NCBI GenBank assembly: GCA_027579435.1
Contig: JANBPK010001191.1
Span: forward strand, 62,001-126,000
Length of the DNA stretch: 64,000 nt
Direction: 5' to 3'
DNA from: Candolleomyces eurysporus
Taxonomy: Eukaryota; Basidiomycota; Agaricomycetes; Agaricales; Psathyrellaceae
Both the position numbers and the translations under genes were made by a program. Below are positions 59,195-64,000 of the stretch, piece by piece. The first letter of the stretch is position 1. Each line of letters opens with the position of its first letter. The notes below the pieces were generated by a model. It saw only the letters and a list, made by a program, of their open reading frames with translations, was not told where the DNA came from and searched no databases.

Positions 59195-61015
59195 ATGTCC
59201 TCCTCCTCCTCCCGTTTTGCTAGACAGGAGTCCCCAGTCTCACAACACCTAGACTCGCGGCCATCTACATCTTACTCCGCCTCTTCTTCGCGGGGTAGCA
59301 CCTACTCCAATTCGTGTCTGGAATATGGTCTCGAGATCATGGAACGGTTTCTTACAGAGGGGTGGCCCGAGTCACCATCATATATGCAATCCTTTGGCGC
59401 GTCGCCCGATTCGCCTCACCTTCCACAATTCCACCACGACGAATACGCGACCGGAGTTCACTCGGGTTATTCGCACCCCACACCACGAACGTCTAATCAA
59501 GACGAGGTTGGAGCATCGCGAAGACGAACGCCAGTATGTGCTTCGGAGGCAGATAGTCGGGAGAAGATAGAGAGGAGGCGGGGAGGTGTGTACGTTTCGG
59601 ATGAGACGCAATTCACCCATGACGAACGATCGAAGTGTAGGAGGAGGAACCATTATTATGTGGAAAGCGAGGCTGACTACGATTCCTCAGGGGACGAGGG
59701 ATCATCGTTGCACCGTGGAGAGGGTTTGTTAACACCCCCCGAGAGCAGTTGGGAGGACGATTCGGATTGCGATGTTAGGGAAGGTGCAGGGCCTTGGGTG
59801 ATGCCGACAGATGTCGTGGATTGCTACATGAATGGTTGGGACGAACAGGAGCAAAGGCTGGAGCGGTGGAGAATTGGTAAGAACGCGCCAGGCGATTGGC
59901 CCTATCCATCGCCTGAGACATTTGTCCGTCCTGCCGCCAGGCGGTCGCGATATTCTCAGGACAGTGGGAACAATTGGGAGGGGAACAGCACTGGTGTCTC
60001 ACTGGGAGAGGAGGCAGGTGACAGTGTTTGGTTTGACGACGACGAACTGCCGGCGACAGAACCGATCCAACCGATTAAAGGGATCATGAAGAACCTCAAA
60101 ATCACACTTCCGGCGGCAGACCAGCATCCCAGCACCGCGAATCCCAACTCAAGGGGACACAATCAAAGGGACGGCCTTCATCAATCGAAATCGGTGACCG
60201 ACCTGACAGAAACAAATGTTGAGTCTAACACAAGCCCCCTTCCATCATCGCTTCGATTTACGCACCCACCATTACTATCCAAGCGTTTCTCCACGAAACC
60301 TAGCCCTCGAATAGAGCCATCAGAGCTCAGGAAGATGAGACAGGACGGTCCTCTCCGTTCCTTCTCCAGTACAGCCGAAGGATCCGTCTCTGCCGTCTCT
60401 TCACCGTCGTTGCGGTCCAACAGGAAATTATACCCTTTCCGAAACGATAGTGCCGGAGAGCTGGTCCCAGAAGCCCGACTAACGCCGGCGTATTCCTCTT
60501 CATCACCCTCTTCCTCCATTCGATCGCCGCCCATGTCCCCCTCACAGGGCTCAATTCGGAGATACCACTACAACAAAACGCGAAAGCTACCCAGTTTCGG
60601 AGAGGAGTCGGAGTTCGTCGGTGACGACACGATCCCCCTTTCGAGTATTATCAGTCGACGTGATGACCTCTCGGGCAAGAAGATTTCGAAGCAGACTTCT
60701 ATGCCCGGTCTTGTCAGTGGTGGATCAAGTTTCACCGCCGCCACTTGGTCGAGTGATGGGCGCTACGACGAGGAATCGTCGGCCTGGTCTCCGGAATCGT
60801 CTATGAATTATTCGACACTCGATGATGCCAAGTCGGTAATTTCGGAGGGTGATCTCGCCAGGTCGAGAAAGAAAAAACAGCGGGCGAGCAAGATTGGGCA
60901 GTTGGTGGGGAAGGTTTTGCTGTCGATGGGAGCAGGGAAAGAGCCTTCTCATGACGAGCGTAGGTTTGCCAACCCTCCACAAGTGCAGACTCCCCGGACG
61001 ATGACGTTCATGTAA
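59195..61015 (+). CDS. Serine-rich, low-complexity protein of unknown function
   Basis: This intronless frame encodes 606 residues from the ATG at 59195 (MSSSSSRF); an in-frame ATG at 59135 would add 20 residues. The protein is rich in Ser, Arg, Pro and acidic residues, with no membrane helix. A short conserved-looking block contains LLTPPESSWEDDSDCD and DWPYPSPETFV; another has IKGIMKNLKITLPA. The C-terminus is basic (RSRKKKQRASKIGQLVGKVLL). Such disordered proteins with many Ser-Pro sites are often phosphorylated regulators, but no family is recognised. A role in signalling or cortical organisation would be a guess. Confidence 0.75.
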   Translation: MSSSSSRFARQESPVSQHLDSRPSTSYSASSSRGSTYSNSCLEYGLEIMERFLTEGWPESPSYMQSFGASPDSPHLPQFHHDEYATGVHSGYSHPTPRTSNQDEVGASRRRTPVCASEADSREKIERRRGGVYVSDETQFTHDERSKCRRRNHYYVESEADYDSSGDEGSSLHRGEGLLTPPESSWEDDSDCDVREGAGPWVMPTDVVDCYMNGWDEQEQRLERWRIGKNAPGDWPYPSPETFVRPAARRSRYSQDSGNNWEGNSTGVSLGEEAGDSVWFDDDELPATEPIQPIKGIMKNLKITLPAADQHPSTANPNSRGHNQRDGLHQSKSVTDLTETNVESNTSPLPSSLRFTHPPLLSKRFSTKPSPRIEPSELRKMRQDGPLRSFSSTAEGSVSAVSSPSLRSNRKLYPFRNDSAGELVPEARLTPAYSSSSPSSSIRSPPMSPSQGSIRRYHYNKTRKLPSFGEESEFVGDDTIPLSSIISRRDDLSGKKISKQTSMPGLVSGGSSFTAATWSSDGRYDEESSAWSPESSMNYSTLDDAKSVISEGDLARSRKKKQRASKIGQLVGKVLLSMGAGKEPSHDERRFANPPQVQTPRTMTFM

Positions 61016-61560
61016 CTTGCATTTTTCATTCTCCTGCTTTCATCTTGTCTTGTTGTCGGCATATTATGTTGTATTTTCAATCATTTGTAGAACCACTTCA
61101 ATGTTTGAGTGGTTGCTCCGTTGTTCTGAATGTCTTGATGTTTTGCGCCCGAGAAAGTTTGACGTGAGAGCACCGAGAATTCATCATAAGTAAAAGTGCA
61201 CGGAATTTGGATCTGTCGGATTTTGGTCGGGGTGGCGTTGGCCGTGACGAACAGGAGCAACTTGAGCTTTGGGAACAAGCATCTCCAAACATCGGTCCTC
61301 AAGCGCCCAGTGGGCCGGCGATCATTTCTTTCAATACTCCCAATCCTCACCCAGGCCTCGAATTCACCTACTTCTACCTACTTTCACCGTCCCTAGAGTT
61401 CCATCTGACCTATTTCCGAAAATTCCCAGAGAGAGACGGAGAAGTTGATGGAATATTGGACCGGACGTGCTACGTGTCTTCTATGAGGCACGGTTCAGCG
61501 TAAACGACGATACAAAGGTGCAAACGGTGATAAAGATGACCATGAATCTACGCTGAAGGA
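61016..61560. other. Interval with one small uncharacterised frame
   Basis: A 98-codon frame (61207-61503, plus) begins MDLSDFGRGG and holds DEQEQLELWEQASP, which faintly recalls DEQEQRLERW in the neighbouring serine-rich protein. This may be chance or a decayed local copy. No other feature is supported. Confidence 0.35.
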
Positions 61561-61566
61561 GCGCGG

Positions 61567-62110
61567 TTGGTAAAAATTCTTCGAGGACGAGTCCGCAGTG
61601 CTGAGAAGGTATTGAAGGACGTCATGGAGACCCCTGTTGTAAGGTGCGTCTTACGCGTCGTGTCCCCTGAGGCTAGATTAACAATGCTATTATCCGCTAC
61701 ACTATACCCCTCTACCCCGAACCACCTTGATTTTACCCCCGCCTCAAGTCTCCCGACAGCCGAAGGCCAGTGCTGCACAGCACAGCTCATGAGCAACATT
61801 CTGAGCTCATCTTATGCACGAGGGACGAGTCCTTCGTCCAAGCCGAGTCATGAGTGACCGAGGGCTTAGAGGTGGTCTCGCTTGTCCGCAAATCAAGTAT
61901 CCTTCGTGCGAGGTGGTCTATGCTTACGACTATGCTATAATTCGTGGTGCACGTTATCCCTTCTCGCTCACTCCATTCCTTCCGACTAACTATGAGACCA
62001 AGCATATGAACGGATGGCAGGGACCCGGATTCAGCTCGTCAATTTTGTTTTGGATTAGTCCAAGCCGATAGGTCTTGAAGAGGGTTCTCAAAGTGCTGAA
62101 AGGTAAATGC
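61567..62110 (+). pseudogene. Truncated, broken copy of the Mgr3-like gene
   Basis: Stretches match the 3' half of the gene at 26163-27777. One codes for KVLKDVME (as in TVLKDVMK); others match the AEDQCRAAQLM region (AEGQCCTAQLM), the HPSCEVAYA region and the final LDQSRSIGLEEG region. About 190 bp with an intron are missing, frames shift between matches, and the presequence and first TPRs are absent. It cannot encode the original protein. Confidence 0.8.
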
Positions 62111-62292
62111 TCAGGGAGTAACGGCAATCTAGGTGGCATTCGAATGGTGCTAATGGCGTCCTAAAACGAAGAGTTCTTGAAAGCAAAAGTCACTGTCCTT
62201 GGTGAAGTAGTTGAAGAGGGATAAGGCGATGGTAGTACAGCAAATCAGAAAGAGGGAAGAAGCATCCAGTCCATATCTGTTCTACCCTGAAT

Positions 62293-64000
62293 TAAATTGG
62301 CGGGGCATCCAAGGCGAACAACCGAGTGTTGATATTGGTGGCGGCGCCATCATAGCTTGAATGTCGATAAAATCATCTGTGAGCATGAACCAAAACGGGA
62401 ATATCATTTTAACAAAGGCTTACCGTCCCGGCTCTTGACGTTTTTCCCAAAGACCGCCCGTAGTCCCGCGGCTCGCAAGTCTAGATTGAATTTGGATCCA
62501 CTGCAACAGGAAGGGGAGAACTGTGTGAGTTAAATTTCAGGATCAACCAAGAAGGAGAACTAACGTTGGCTTCGAGGACACCATCGACATTTCCGTTGAG
62601 AGCGGCTATAATGATGTAACCGAAGGAAGTTTTGCCGTTACATCTAGGAAGTAGGGAAAGGTTTCAAAATTTAGCACATACCTGAGCCCCAGGAAGACAC
62701 TGCGTAGGTCGCCTCGAAGTCTTCGACGCCATCTAGCACGTCAAATCGAGGTCAGTGAAATAGTCGTACCATGTAAAGCCATCAAAACTTACAGCAGGGA
62801 ACTTTGTCTGGTTGGGGCTCGATTCGATCATTGGAGACGAAGAATCTGCAGTTGGATGAAGTGACAACACCAGCACTGAGGAGTACTTGGGGCTTTTCGG
62901 AGCTGAACATCCATGGTAGTAGGTGAGCTGAAGCATAGGATCATAGAAGTGATTCGAAATAGACATACAGCCCAGATGTTTGGGAATGGACCTCAATCCA
63001 TCTGCCTCCATTCCCAAGCAATTGATCCGTTTTGTCTGCGCCCGAAATTGCAGGGAACAGTTGCATCTGCTCAGGAGATATTTGGCTACCAGGAGAGTAA
63101 TGAGCGTTCTCTTCAACTCGGTAAATCAGATGAAACGTACAAAGAGCCGAAGTCAATCGAGGGAATGGAAACAAGGTCCTCGGTGTCGATTCCGAACGAT
63201 CCGTCGAATGAAGGGCCATCAAGGGCAGACCTCTTAGGGGTTGATGTGTTCGCGAACAACTTGGGACATCCCAGGCAAAAGAAGCCGCTATCACTGCTCT
63301 TGTTGTGAGTGGCAAGAACTGACACCGAGCATTGGACACAACGTACCCTGTAGTAACAAGATGTTTGTGGTCAAGCTCCTTGATATAGCCAGCTGTAGAT
63401 TACGCGTTCCGTTAGTGAATACGTTTGATGAAAGGAAGATCGAAGGGTACTTACAAATGTGGGCAGCCCATTTAGTAATGGTCTTTGGATTGCAGTCCGG
63501 CGATGCAGGAACGGTGGATGAGCACCTCAAGTCGTTCCCAAGTTCCCAAGCCAGAATTGTGGGGTTGGAGGCGTAACGAGAAACGACTGCCTTGACGTAG
63601 TACTTGAAGGCATTGATAATGGTGGGGTGGGTGTAAAACAAATCGTGGGTCCCGCCAGGTTTGAAGTTCCGGACGTACGCGTCGATGCCACCTAGTGTGC
63701 CGATGGACAGCTGTAAACCTTATTCTTTTTTTTTTCTCTTCGGGGATGAGAACTTACCGTAGTCGTTCTGGAGGGAGCCCCTTGGAATGCCTGATGCTGG
63801 CGCTGGTCGCTCAGGGTTCCAGTTGTTGGTGAGCGTGAGAATAAGCCTGATTCCATACTTCTGAGCGCAAGCGACCACCTTATCGAGCCTTTGAAGACCA
63901 TCCGGGCCTTCATTGACCGTGGCACTTCCACCACTCAAGATCTCGAGTGATCATCAGAAGATGCGCAGGGAATACTGAGGTGAACTGTACTAACCTGAAA
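62293..64000 (-). CDS. Second GH5-like gene, cut by window edge
   Basis: This minus-strand gene ends at the TAA at 62293-62295 (RLFALDAPPI) and is open to the right edge, where the acceptor side of the intron after exon 2 lies. Exons from ILSGGSATVNEG to the C-terminus are present and match the gene at 28166-30213 in order, phase and splice signals. It shows the same replaced acid/base residue (WELGNDLRC) and the same nucleophile region without Glu (PQVLLSAGVVT). One exon has a few extra residues (GTTGGLWEKRQEPGR versus GTMNRRQEPGR). No stop or frameshift is seen, so both copies may be expressed. The signal peptide exon lies outside the window. Confidence 0.8.

Noticed and set aside
1..64000. 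CRISPR arrays, bacterial operons, rRNA or tRNA genes
   Set aside because: No regularly spaced repeats, Shine-Dalgarno-led gene runs or convincing cloverleaf sequences were seen; the gene structure is fungal.

Overview
The window is nuclear DNA of a filamentous basidiomycete, very probably an agaricomycete. Genes are broken by many 50-70 nt GT-AG introns, intergenic gaps are short, and several families are typical of mushroom-forming fungi (NACHT-TPR NLR-like proteins, DUF6533 seven-helix proteins, an F-box protein with an N-terminal coiled coil, GH5 proteins). No bacterial, viral, rRNA or convincing tRNA feature was seen. Fourteen isolated N characters occur, nearly all at the start of a homopolymer; in six coding cases the N must be dropped to keep frame, so the assembly has homopolymer-length uncertainty.

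Layout. 1-495: 3' end of an ABC transporter gene (+), abutting a 70-bp copy of the EH-domain gene. 639-3968 (-): NACHT-TPR protein. 4609-7302 and 7786-9685 (-): tandem EH-domain/coiled-coil endocytic scaffold paralogues. 11062-12864 (-): unknown membrane protein. 13840-18831 (-): full-length ABCB (MDR-type) transporter. 20127-21734 (-): F-box-like protein. 22635-24058 (-): HMG-box factor. 26163-27777 (+): mitochondrial TPR protein, Mgr3-like. 28166-30213 (-): secreted GH5-like protein. 32360-34593 and 36144-38308 (+): tandem pair of unknown membrane proteins. 39043-39993 (-): Sec62. 40559-42670 (+): DUF4139 protein. 42.5-49.5 kb: tandem duplication carrying the DUF4139 3' end and a DUF6533 gene (first copy disabled, second apparently intact), with a MITE in the first unit. 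49759-53253 (+): SYG1/XPR1-type SPX-EXS protein. 53793-55650 (+): second NACHT protein. 55791-58138 (-): ferric reductase. 59195-61015 (+): serine-rich protein. 61.56-64 kb: second copy of the Mgr3-3'-end/GH5 segment, cut by the window edge.

Housekeeping genes (SEC62, SYG1, ferric reductase, EH scaffolds, ABCB, Mgr3-like) alternate with fast-evolving accessory families. The strongest theme is local duplication: EH scaffolds, membrane-protein pair, DUF6533 pair, promoter modules and the GH5 segment. Most unusual are a 275-bp Mutator-like MITE with a perfect 9-bp target-site duplication, GH5-like duplicates lacking both catalytic glutamates, and a two-gene membrane-protein family with an expanding coding minisatellite.
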